Under the pieces are notes generated by a model. The model saw only the letters and a list, made by a program, of their open reading frames with translations. It searched no databases and was not told the origin of the DNA. 64,000 nucleotides of DNA from Dokdonella sp. Lineage in GTDB: Bacteria; Pseudomonadota; Gammaproteobacteria; Xanthomonadales; Rhodanobacteraceae. Both the position numbers and the translations under genes were made by a program. The stretch spans positions 1-64,000 of the forward strand of contig JALOBC010000012.1 of assembly GCA_023228465.1 (NCBI GenBank). The letters run 5' to 3'. Below, one piece after another: positions 50,693 to 60,704 of the stretch (the first letter of the stretch is position 1; each line of letters starts with the position of its first letter).

Positions 50693-52555
50693 TCAGACGG
50701 CGCCGAGCAGCTTCTCGCCCTGCTCGCGCGCGTGCTCCCACAGCGCCGGCCATGCTTCCCAGGCCGATGCGAGCGCCGTGGTCTCTGCGCGCAGGGCAGC
50801 AACGCAGCCGGCGGCGTCGATGTCGGCGGCCCAGTCGCCCAGGCGCGGCGGCGCCTTGGCGACCAGCGCGCGACCGTTCGCTTCGATGATGGCGCGCACG
50901 TCCGCCTGCCAGTAGATCGGCGCGTCCCTGGCGGCATCGTACTGCTGCTGCAGGCGCTCGATGAGATCCGCGCGCGCAAAGGCAAGGTATTCCTGCAACT
51001 GCCGCAGGCAGCCTGCGTCACTCGCCGCGCCGACATCGCGCAGGTGCGCCGCCAGCAGGCCGAGGCGTGGCGCCGGGTCGGCCGCATTGAACTCGGACAG
51101 CGCGCGGCGCACGTAATCGGTGACGAAGTAGTTGAAGCGCGGGGTGTGTGCGGCCAGCGTGACGGTAGAGCGCTTGCGTTGGGCTTCCTGTACGTGGCCG
51201 ATCGCCAGCGGCAGCTCCAGCATCAGGGCGCCGGGATGAATGAGCTCGTTGACCCGCGAAAACAGCGCGTCCTCGCCGCGTCCGACCGGATTCGTGCACG
51301 GCAGCATGACGGAGTTGTCGAGCATGAATGGCGTGAACGTGGCCGCCGGCGTGGCGCGCGCCTGCTCATGGCCGTACCAGATGCTGCCGGCCTCGAGATT
51401 GCGCAGGTAGCTGTCGCGATCGCGGGTGAACTCCGCACGCGAAGCCGACGGCAGCTGGTAGAGCCACACGCCGGATTCCGTGCGCGAGCTGCCATAGGCG
51501 CCGTGGTGGGTGGCCAGGATGGGCGCATCACCGCGCAGGTGGTCGAGCCGGCTCAGGGCAAGACCGCGCAGTGCGCCGCGTTCGATGGCGTAGTCCGGCG
51601 TCGCGGCGAGTTCGCCCAGGCGGTGGCCGGCGGCCGCGAGGTGAAGTTCGAAGGGATCGCCCTCGGCCTCGACACCGGCGGCCAGGGCGTGCTCGAGATT
51701 GCGATAGAACCCGGTATGCGCAGCAGCCGAGGGATTCGGATCCAGGCCGGCGCGATAGCCCTCGGGGCGTCGCAGGGGCAGCAGATGGTCGTCGTCGAGG
51801 AGGGCCAGGCGGGCGCCGGCCGACAGCAGCAACGCCAGGTTCCAGCCACGCCCGCCACCGAAGCGCTCGGCCGTGCCGGCGCCAATGAGTTGCGGCAGGA
51901 GGTCGGCCGTGTGCGGCAGCGCCCGGGCAAACGCCGCGACCAGGCGTTCCCGCTCGGCCGTGCCGATGTAGGTGAGCTTGCAGCCGGTCCCGCGCGCGAA
52001 CTCGCGCAGCAGGTCGCGATGGCGGTTGGCGGCGGCCGGCGTGCGCGAATCGTCGATCAGCACATAGTGCCGGTTCGCCTGGAACCTGCGCTCGTAATCG
52101 GCCAGCGAACCGAGCAGGCGTTCGACCTGGTTGGGCCGGTCGCAGGCGCGGATGAAGACGGCGCGCAGCGGCACGGGCTGCCGCGGGGTGGCGCTGGCAA
52201 CGCGCTGGAGGAAATCGCGATCGGACACCAGCAGGCCACGCGAGACCAGGCCATCGAGTACCCGTGTCACGCCTTCGCGCTGCGCTTCCAGCCCGGGCAC
52301 GGTGGCCAGCAGGCGGGCCAGGTGCTCATCGCGGGTGCGAAACTCCCGGCTCTGATCCAGCGCCTGCAGCACCTGGAAGGTCATGACGTGCGTTTCGCCG
52401 CTGCGCTTGACCTGGAAGATGCACTCATTGTTCGACAGCGAGGCGACGAAGCCGTCCTCGGATGCGTACAGCGGCGCATTCGGGTCGATACGCGGCGCGA
52501 CGGGCTGCACGGCGTGCGTGCCGTAGTCGATCTGGTAGTTGAGATCCGTGCTCAT
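50693..52555 (-). CDS. Glycosyltransferase-like protein of unusual architecture
   Basis: Protein of 620 residues. The first 120 residues resemble a small winged-helix or PqqD-like domain (CIFQVKRSGETHVMTFQVLQALD). The middle has a GT-A-like core: VPLRAVFIRACDRPNQVERLLGSL, then RLALLDDDHLLPL with a DDDH metal motif. The last 200 residues are helical. No named family was recognised; I infer a transferase from the DDD motif and the operon. It lies three bases after the methyltransferase and before the GT2 gene. Confidence 0.7.
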   Translation of the reverse strand: MSTDLNYQIDYGTHAVQPVAPRIDPNAPLYASEDGFVASLSNNECIFQVKRSGETHVMTFQVLQALDQSREFRTRDEHLARLLATVPGLEAQREGVTRVLDGLVSRGLLVSDRDFLQRVASATPRQPVPLRAVFIRACDRPNQVERLLGSLADYERRFQANRHYVLIDDSRTPAAANRHRDLLREFARGTGCKLTYIGTAERERLVAAFARALPHTADLLPQLIGAGTAERFGGGRGWNLALLLSAGARLALLDDDHLLPLRRPEGYRAGLDPNPSAAAHTGFYRNLEHALAAGVEAEGDPFELHLAAAGHRLGELAATPDYAIERGALRGLALSRLDHLRGDAPILATHHGAYGSSRTESGVWLYQLPSASRAEFTRDRDSYLRNLEAGSIWYGHEQARATPAATFTPFMLDNSVMLPCTNPVGRGEDALFSRVNELIHPGALMLELPLAIGHVQEAQRKRSTVTLAAHTPRFNYFVTDYVRRALSEFNAADPAPRLGLLAAHLRDVGAASDAGCLRQLQEYLAFARADLIERLQQQYDAARDAPIYWQADVRAIIEANGRALVAKAPPRLGDWAADIDAAGCVAALRAETTALASAWEAWPALWEHAREQGEKLLGAV

Positions 52556-52558
52556 GCT

Positions 52559-53439
52559 CTAGGGCTTGCGGCGCCACCAGCGCCTGGGTTTGGTTGGGCC
52601 TGCCGGGGTTGCCGCATGCAGGCGCTCGAGTTCGGCTTCGAGTTCGGCGATGCGCGCGCCTGCAGCCATGTTCTTGCGAACCTCGGCATTGTAATGGCTG
52701 TAGAGCGATTCTTCGGCATCGCCGAACAGCGACAGGGCCGGCAGCGCGGGCGGCAGGGGGCGCTTGCCACACACGGCAATGAAATACATCGGCGCATAGG
52801 CCAGGCCATCCTGGATGCGCTCGCCGTGCTGCGCCGCGGTGATCGCGGCGAGTGGACCGCCGGCCTGGTCAAGTGCCCAGACGGCCGACTGGAACAGGAG
52901 CTTTTGTCCATACAGGCGCAGATGCGGAAAATGCGGCCGCAGCAGCTCGAGCAGCTCCTCGCGGTAGAGTTCCTTGACATGGAACTCGTTGCGGAAGCCG
53001 GCCAGTTCGCTGTAGACGTGCTTGTCGGGCGAGGAGATGATCAGCAGGCCATCGTCCGCGAGGACGCGCGCGAAGCCGGCAACCAGGGCCTCCTGCGCAG
53101 CCAGGTGCTCCAGCGTCTCAAAGGACACCACGAGGTCGAAACTGGCATCGGAAAAGGGAAGCCGGGCCGCGTCACCCTGCTCGTAGCGCAGGTGCGGTAC
53201 GCCGGCATAGCGGCTTCGCGCGTGCTCGACGGTGGCCGGATCGATGTCCACGCCGGTGACCTCGCTGGCGACCGCAGCCAGCATGGCCGCACCGTAACCT
53301 TCGCCGCAGGCGGCATCGAGCACGCGCCTGCCGGCGGCGAGCGGACGTGCGAAGGCATAGCGATGCCAGTGCTCATACCAGATTTCACGCACGCACTCGG
53401 GCGTGAAGCGCTCGCCGGTGAAAGGGAGTTCCTTCTCGC

Positions 53440-53443
<4 letters not shown>
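52559..53443 (-). CDS. Class I SAM-dependent methyltransferase
   Basis: Protein of 294 residues. The Rossmann core has motif I VLDAACGEGYGAAML, the acidic GVDIDPATVEHAR, and LPFSDASFDLVVSFETLEHL. The C-terminal 40 residues form a short coiled-coil ending in a basic tail (KPRRWWRRKP). In ABC-exported O-antigen loci such enzymes cap or decorate the chain. The start overlaps the Wzt stop by four bases (ATGA). Confidence 0.88.
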
Positions 53444-54641
<1,198 letters not shown>

Positions 54642-54645
<4 letters not shown>

Positions 54646-55409
54646 AGGAAGTCCTCGAAATGCGGATCGAGCCGGCGAAACACCCAACGGCCTGCAAGCA
54701 GGATCAGTATCGCAATCCCCGCCGCCACGGCCAGGCGCGTGAAGCTGAAATCACCATAACCAAGTAAGGCCGCATGGAAGGCTTCGGCGTAGAAGGTGAA
54801 GGGATTGAGATCCAGCCAGCCCTGGAAGCGCTCGGGCAGCAGGCCACGGTCATAGAAGACCGGGGCGCCGAACATCAGCAGGGGCAACAACTGCGCGACG
54901 ATCTGCACGAGGTCGCGCACGAACACCTGCACCGCGGCGCAGATCAGGGCCAGGCCAAACGCCAGGGCAAAAAGCGGCACATACAGGAGTACGGCAGGTG
55001 CGAGCCCTGCCAGGTGGATCCTGCTGCCAAGCAGGGCAAGGATCAGCACGATCGCAATGAAGCCGACCAGGTGAATGGCAAAGCTGGTTGCGACACTGGC
55101 CAACACCAGCACCTCGCGCGGCAGGGCCACCTTGCCGATGAGCGCGGCGTTTTCCTGGATGGCCGTGGTCGAGCGCAGGATCGCCTCGGCAAACGCCGTC
55201 CACGGCCACAATGCCGTCATCAGGAAGGGCACGTAGCCCGGCGCATCCATGCCCGGGAGGCGCGCCTTGAAGATATGCACGAAGACGAAGCTGTAGACCG
55301 CAAGCTGCAACAGTGGCTGGAACAGCGCCCACAGGCCACCGGAAAAACTGCCCGCGAAGCGGTTGCGCAGTTCACGCTGGAAGAAGCGCAGTGTCAGGGC
55401 GGCTGGCAT
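54642..55409 (-). CDS. wzm: ABC-2 type permease Wzm-like (polysaccharide export)
   Basis: Integral membrane protein of 255 residues with about six helices, beginning LRFFQRELRNRFAGSFSGGLWALFQPLLQLAVYSFVF and containing RDLVQIVAQLLPLLMFGAPVFYDRG, the ABC-2 family layout. It forms the channel with Wzt to flip lipid-linked polysaccharide. It is the first gene of the five-gene operon; 298 bases without a recognised gene lie upstream and must hold the promoter. Confidence 0.93.
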
Positions 55410-55707
55410 GTCTGGATCAAGCGGACGACCGGGTGTTCATTGTGACGCCCCCAAGCATCATATAGGCACGATCCGCACCCCCCATCCGGCGCGCCGCCTG
55501 GCGCCGGCCCCGTTCAGGGCCCCGAAACCCCGGCCCTGGCAGGCACACTCCGAGATGCGGAAAAGCCTGACCGGCCCTGCGCCGACGCACCATGAGCCGC
55601 CGCGGAGCAGTGCACGCACCACACCGCCAGTGCCTCGGGGAAACGCCAGCGCGGGCCCTGTTCAGTCGAACCGGTCTGAGGTACCACCCTGACCCTCATG
55701 GTCAAAC

Positions 55708-56652
55708 CTAATTGGTATTCTGGTCCTCAACTGCGGGAACCTGATCGCTGTAGCGCGACCGCAGCGACATCATCAACTCGGCGTTGTCGTCGAGTGGACG
55801 ATTCCGCACGCCGTCGGTGTAGTTGGCGATCTGCTTCTTCACATATTGAGCCTTGGCCTCTGCGACGAGGCGCTCCTGCACTTCGTCGAACGGCACGACT
55901 CTTGCGGGCTTGAGATCAACAAGCTTGAGAATCTCGAAGCCGGAGCCCGTGTCGATGACAGGGGAAATCTCGCCTGCCTTCGTGAGCTTGCGCGCGGCAT
56001 TCAGGACGACCTCCGGCAGTTTCGCCCGCTCTGCATCTGCCTCCAGGCCCTTGTACTCCACGGCACCGGGAGGCTCAGCGAACTTGTCAACAAGTTCCGC
56101 GAACTGACCCGGGTCGGCCTTGGCCTGAGCGAAAACCTTCTGCGCCAGTGACTTCGCGCTGGCCAGATCGCCGTCTCGAACGGGAATTGCCAGGCGATCT
56201 ACCGAAATACGTACCGGCACCACGTACTTCTCCTTGTTGGCAATGTACTCTTCGCGCGCCAGTCCGGAGAGATCCGGAATCTTGATGTCCTGGCGAAAGC
56301 GCTGCATGCGTGCGTTGGCCAGCGCATGATCCTCCGCCTGCGCGACCTGGGCCTGGACAATCGCGTCCTTGCTCAGCCCAAGTTCGCGCGCCTCTGCTGC
56401 CAGCTGCCTGTCGAAGAGCAGGTTCAAGATCAGCGTCTGAATACGCTGCGGACTGCGAAAGAATCCGGACCGCCGCTCTGCGGGGATGGTTTGAGCAAAA
56501 GCATCAATGTCACCCAGCGTAACCGTCACGCCGCCCTGCGAGGCAACCACATCAGTTGCTCCCGCATGTTGCGAAACATAATCGCTCGCGTGCACGGCAG
56601 GCGCGAGCAAGAAGCCGCAGATGAGGATGCCCAGTGCTCGAATGATATCCAC
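55708..56652 (-). CDS. Exported parvulin-type peptidyl-prolyl isomerase (SurA/PrsA-like)
   Basis: Protein of 314 residues. A signal peptide ends near VHASD, then a SurA_N-like helical region (QTLILNLLFDRQLAAEARELGLS) and a parvulin core (RISVDRLAI, then GAVEYKGLEADAERAKLPEVVLNAARKLTKAGEISPVIDTGSGFEILKLVD) typical of rotamases. It probably helps fold exported proteins in the periplasm. The GTG at 56652 has GGAGG eight bases before it, which decides the start. Confidence 0.82.
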   Translation of the reverse strand: MDIIRALGILICGFLLAPAVHASDYVSQHAGATDVVASQGGVTVTLGDIDAFAQTIPAERRSGFFRSPQRIQTLILNLLFDRQLAAEARELGLSKDAIVQAQVAQAEDHALANARMQRFRQDIKIPDLSGLAREEYIANKEKYVVPVRISVDRLAIPVRDGDLASAKSLAQKVFAQAKADPGQFAELVDKFAEPPGAVEYKGLEADAERAKLPEVVLNAARKLTKAGEISPVIDTGSGFEILKLVDLKPARVVPFDEVQERLVAEAKAQYVKKQIANYTDGVRNRPLDDNAELMMSLRSRYSDQVPAVEDQNTN

Positions 56653-57020
56653 TTGTAAAGCCTCCAAAGACGGGCAACTCACGTTGCCACCAAGACTGAT
56701 CCCACGCGCCCCGCAACAAACTGCAGACGTCGCACCTCGATTCCAGGTTCGGCGACATCGAGCGTGCATGAACCCAGGCAGTCGCGAAAGCGAACGATCC
56801 GCATCGGATGGAGACCCGCCCGTCAGCGTCGATCCCGCCGAGGCGAGATCGACGTTCCCGAACCCGTCGCTCCTGCATGGCTCGCTTGGGCCGCCACTGG
56901 AACAGCAATGCCGGCACGCAAATCGCTCGCGCGCCAATCTGCTCCTGGCCTACCGATGCTGATGCACAGGCGAATGGAGGTTCACTGCGCACTCGCGCAA
57001 GACACACGCATCGAGTGTTC
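56653..57020. other. Intergenic region upstream of the isomerase gene
   Basis: This 368-base interval contains the isomerase ribosome-binding site at its left end and presumably its promoter. I see no gene, repeat or strong hairpin in it. Confidence 0.45.
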
Positions 57021-58433
57021 CTACTGAGTGCTGAACCTCGATTGGACCGTTACATTGCATCGATAGATTCCACCACCGGTATCTGTGCACTCGAGGTCGT
57101 TGGCGGCGTCTGCCGGATTGTTCATCCGGATGTTCAGATAGTAGTCGCCGGGCGGAAGAACGCAATAGTTACCCGTGGCCTGCGGCATTTTCCACAGCAT
57201 CATGATACCACCCGGACCACGCTTGCTTGTACTGCAGTAGCTGCCGACCGTATTGTCGAAGTCGCCGCACGTCTTGCTGATGGCGCTGTCAAGCCGGGGA
57301 CCCGGATTGTTCGAATAATGGATTATGTCGCCGATGAGCGTGACGGGCTCGGTTCCAGATACCGTAAAGTGCGCAGCGATGTACTTGTTCTGGTCAAGCC
57401 AGGTTATCTTTGGAATCGACAGCGGCACGCCGGGCCACGTGGTGGTGATGCTGTCACTGCCCTTGTAGCGCCCGAAGATGTTCACCCATTCCTTGAGGTC
57501 GGTGTTTCCGGCAGGACTGTTGTACCAATAAGTTATATTCCCCGCCGTCAGTCTGTTCTGCGGGTTGACGCAATTGTCGACCGGCGCGGCATTTACGGTG
57601 AACTGACCCGTTGCCTGTGCGGTTTCACCCGGCGTCGCTCCGTTGTCGCAGACCAGGGTCAAGGCATAGACCCCTTCAGCCTGCGGGGTCAATGACAGGC
57701 CACTGCCGGTACCGGCATTTGGAGCTACCGATCCAGTCCAGCCACTCAGCTGGACAGTTTGGCCATCACGCTTTGCCGAACCGGTACAGCTGGCAGCATT
57801 GGTCACGGTCCATTTCACTGCGAACGGCGATCCCAAGGCAGCGGCCGCTGGTGTCATCGTCAGGGAGCCAGCGCCGAAGACCGGCGCGCCCGCGGGTGCC
57901 CCGCTTACGCTTATTTCGCCGCTCTGGGTCAGGCCTGTCTCGTTGCTGCACAAGATCCCATAGCGGAAGGATGAACCCGTTCCCGAGAAGTTGATGCTTT
58001 CAGACTTCTTGTTGGTAATCGTGGGACATCCGGTTCCGGAACACGCCACGGCGCCCACAGGCCAATTGGAGGTGGCAGCCATGCTGTTGCGGTCTGCGGT
58101 GTAGTAGCAGCGCGTAGCCGCTGTTGGATCGTTGACATACCACTGCAACTGGAACGGGGTCCCGACCTGGGCGTTGGATCCCGCCTGGATCACAGCACTG
58201 AAGTCACCGTTCCCTCCGGTTCCGCACCCGGGGCCCGCCAACACGGTTTCGCCTCCGTGGATCTCCCAATCCGAACTGTTTGCGAGAATCTGGAGACCTC
58301 CCGACGAACTCGCGACACATTCGCCCTGCGCAGTTTGCATGTGAACGACAACCTGGGCATCAGCGCTCAGGGGTGCAGTGAAGAGGAGGATTACGCCCGC
58401 AAGGGCAAGCAACGATCTCGTGAGCAGAAACAT
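57021..58433 (-). CDS. Exported cysteine-rich protein with Ig-like repeats
   Basis: Protein of about 470 residues. A signal peptide (MFLLTRSLLALAGVILLFTAPLSADAQ) precedes several Ser/Thr/Gly-rich Ig-like beta modules (for example TPFQLQWYVNDPTAATRCYY and SPFAVKWTVTNAASCTGSAK), then a C-terminal domain with LTAGNITYWYNSPAGN, ending with DYYLNIRMNNPAD and a cysteine pair. No family was assigned. The ATG at 58433 gives the shortest sensible signal peptide; ATG 58454 is possible. It could be a secreted or surface protein. Confidence 0.75.
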   Translation of the reverse strand: MFLLTRSLLALAGVILLFTAPLSADAQVVVHMQTAQGECVASSSGGLQILANSSDWEIHGGETVLAGPGCGTGGNGDFSAVIQAGSNAQVGTPFQLQWYVNDPTAATRCYYTADRNSMAATSNWPVGAVACSGTGCPTITNKKSESINFSGTGSSFRYGILCSNETGLTQSGEISVSGAPAGAPVFGAGSLTMTPAAAALGSPFAVKWTVTNAASCTGSAKRDGQTVQLSGWTGSVAPNAGTGSGLSLTPQAEGVYALTLVCDNGATPGETAQATGQFTVNAAPVDNCVNPQNRLTAGNITYWYNSPAGNTDLKEWVNIFGRYKGSDSITTTWPGVPLSIPKITWLDQNKYIAAHFTVSGTEPVTLIGDIIHYSNNPGPRLDSAISKTCGDFDNTVGSYCSTSKRGPGGIMMLWKMPQATGNYCVLPPGDYYLNIRMNNPADAANDLECTDTGGGIYRCNVTVQSRFSTQ

Positions 58434-58568
58434 TTGCAAATTCCAGGGGTGCATGCTCGGTAGGAGCAAGTTTACTCAACCATCCAGCGAGATGCAGCAG
58501 CGGCAACCACTATGCAGCCAGACTGAACGGAAAGGGGGTGCCTAGACCAAAGCACCACGATGCGGCAG

Positions 58569-58604
58569 AAAAAAAAGGGAGGAGGAGCACACGCCCCTCC
58601 CCCC
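58569..58604 (-). terminator. Strong rho-independent terminator
   Basis: On the minus strand an 11-bp stem (58603-58593 with 58588-58577, two G-U pairs) around a GTGT loop is followed by eight T (58576-58569). It lies about 30 bases past the stop of the exported protein at 58636. Confidence 0.92.
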
Positions 58605-58635
58605 ATCATTGCCTTACAACGACAACCTACTCAGC

Positions 58636-60114
58636 TCAGGAGCAAGCAGCTCCATCTTCGCCCGTGCAGAAGCGGCTTGCACGATGGCGGAAGACGCCGT
58701 TGTAGTTCGCCAGCATGCCAGGCGCAGCGTTCGCATTGATCACATTGAACGCATAGAAGCCCGTCACAGGCAGGCCATGCATGACCTGGTTGTTGGCGTC
58801 CGGGTCGAGAGCGTGACCGACACCACCGTCCAGCGGGCTACCGGAGGTATCCGATACGAGGTCCATCTTCAGCCAGCCGTACGGCGCGAAGGGTCGCAGG
58901 TTCGAGACAAGCTTGTCCGAACCGAGCACGCCCGAAACCACGCCTGCATCCGGATCAGCCGGGTCGAGGAAGCTGATTACGTTGACTTCCCAAGGCAGAT
59001 AGGTGCCGCAGTCGATTTCACCCGGATTCGGCGGGGAGAAGCCGCCACAGGCTTCCTCGGTCGGGGAGTCTTCTTCCTGATCGTACATGAACAGACCGAT
59101 CTGGACATTCGAACCACCGGCAAACGGCTCGACGAACGGAGGATCGCCCAGGCCGCCCATCAGAGGATCGACGTAGAAGCGCTTGGTCGGGAAGTTGACC
59201 ACCCAATCGGTGTTCGAACCCAGGGCGGGATCGACCTGATACTCGTTGTAAATGGCGTCCGCGGTGAACACGGCGCTGACCGCATCGATACCGTTCGGGT
59301 AGTCGAGGTTGATCAGGCTGCCCCGGTCGAACACGAATGCCACCGCACCACTGACCGTGCTGATCGCCGAGTTCGCGGTTGCGAGCGACGGATCAAGCGA
59401 CTGGCCACCCGTGAACTGCACGATGTCGCTGAAACCATCAATGGCGTCGGCGTTGTACGCGAACAGCGTACCGTCCGGTACGTTGGCAACCATACCGCTG
59501 CCGAACAGACCGCCGGTAGGCACGTCAAGATCGGCAGCTGCCGGCGATGCCAGGATCGCGCCGTTGCAGGCCGGCGAACCGGACGCACCGTGAATCACGG
59601 TCTTGTCGAGCGGCGATCCCGGCACGATGTCGGCCATCGAGATGATCTCGATGTAACCCTCGCGGGTACGATCGGCGCCGGTACCTGCACCGTCCTTCGG
59701 ACCGACGGAACCGTCGAACATGCTGGTGCGGAACTTTTCACCAGCTCCCTTCAGCGCGCCGACCGGCCACGTGCAGGAATTGTCGCGAGTCAGGATCTTG
59801 CCGCCGAGCGGGTCGTCACCAACCTGGGTGATCGCAGCAGTCCAGACGTCCCACGGCGACAGGAACAGGTTGAAGTCGAGGACTTCGCGGCTGTTCCTAC
59901 CTTCCAGGATACGAACCTTGACCGCCTTGCTGACGTCCGCGGTATTGACCACGGAAAGCAGGGTGTCCTGGCTCTTGTTGACCGTGTAGTACGGGTAGAT
60001 CAGAACCTCGCCGAGACCATCGGGGTTGAGGTCGACGGCATTGGCCAGGCCGGCGAAGCCAGCGACGCCGGCGATACCGGCGACGAGGGCAGTCGTCAAG
60101 CTGTTCTTCTTCAT
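58636..60114 (-). CDS. Exported surface protein, unknown function
   Basis: Protein of 492 residues. A signal peptide (MKKNSLTTALVAGIAGVAGFAGLANA) is followed by a beta-rich, acidic domain starting VDLNPDGLGEVLIYPYYTVN. It is rich in Asp, Gly, Ser and Ala with few basic residues, like a calcium-binding or secreted surface protein. Cysteines cluster in the C-terminal half (EEACGGF, IDCGTYL, RFCTGEDGAACS). No family was recognised. AGGAGT lies seven bases before the ATG, and a strong terminator follows, so it is a monocistronic and probably well-expressed gene. Confidence 0.8.
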   Translation of the reverse strand: MKKNSLTTALVAGIAGVAGFAGLANAVDLNPDGLGEVLIYPYYTVNKSQDTLLSVVNTADVSKAVKVRILEGRNSREVLDFNLFLSPWDVWTAAITQVGDDPLGGKILTRDNSCTWPVGALKGAGEKFRTSMFDGSVGPKDGAGTGADRTREGYIEIISMADIVPGSPLDKTVIHGASGSPACNGAILASPAAADLDVPTGGLFGSGMVANVPDGTLFAYNADAIDGFSDIVQFTGGQSLDPSLATANSAISTVSGAVAFVFDRGSLINLDYPNGIDAVSAVFTADAIYNEYQVDPALGSNTDWVVNFPTKRFYVDPLMGGLGDPPFVEPFAGGSNVQIGLFMYDQEEDSPTEEACGGFSPPNPGEIDCGTYLPWEVNVISFLDPADPDAGVVSGVLGSDKLVSNLRPFAPYGWLKMDLVSDTSGSPLDGGVGHALDPDANNQVMHGLPVTGFYAFNVINANAAPGMLANYNGVFRHRASRFCTGEDGAACS

Positions 60115-60287
60115 CGCAACACTCCTAAATTTGAACCACAGGGCTTTTTGCTTTACCCCCGACCCCACATCGCAGGAAGGCCAGCCCGCAGGCTGGGCAG
60201 GGTCGGGCAACAGCGGGGCCATGTTAAGACAAAGGAAAGACCCGCGCAATCCCCGCCGTGAAATTGAAAATCTACCTGCAAAATCAT

Positions 60288-60704
60288 TCACTTGGGCAGG
60301 AGATACCAGGCGCCATCGACCAGCAGCCACGTCTCGGACTGGGTACGGGTGCTGGAAACTCCGCTGCCGCCCTTGGCCGGCATCGGTACCGAGTAGGTCA
60401 CATCCACCTGCACCTTGCAACGATCGGCGTCGCATTCCTTGTCGACGAACTTCGCCTCCTTCCACTGGACAGGACGATTGTTCATCGCCGCAGCGTAGGC
60501 CTCGCGCGTCTGCGTGGCGCGGGTGCCGGGGGTGAGGTAGTCGTAGGCCTGCTCGGCCTTGTGCTCGATCAGGTAGTTCCAGCGCTCCACTGCGCGGCGA
60601 TCGACGTTGTCGGGGCTGGCCTTGTCGGTGCAGCCGGCCACGCCGAGCAGCAGGGTGACGGCGATGCAGGCGACAAGAGCCCTGGATGCTTCAGTGGTTA
60701 CCAT
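60288..60704 (-). CDS. Small lipoprotein next to the type II secretin
   Basis: Lipoprotein of 138 residues. The lipobox LLGVAGC follows a hydrophobic signal segment. The mature region has one cysteine pair (DKECDADRCKVQVDV) and ends in a beta-rich stretch SETWLLVDGAWYLLPK, which resembles small DUF-type lipoproteins. GAGG lies six bases before the ATG at 60704. It overlaps the secretin 3' end by 14 bases, so it is probably co-expressed with the secretion operon. Confidence 0.8.
   Translation of the reverse strand: MVTTEASRALVACIAVTLLLGVAGCTDKASPDNVDRRAVERWNYLIEHKAEQAYDYLTPGTRATQTREAYAAAMNNRPVQWKEAKFVDKECDADRCKVQVDVTYSVPMPAKGGSGVSSTRTQSETWLLVDGAWYLLPK

Noticed and set aside
55440..55470. TATGAT box upstream of wzm as a promoter
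   Set aside because: A -10-like hexamer is present on the minus strand, but no acceptable -35 element was found at the right distance.
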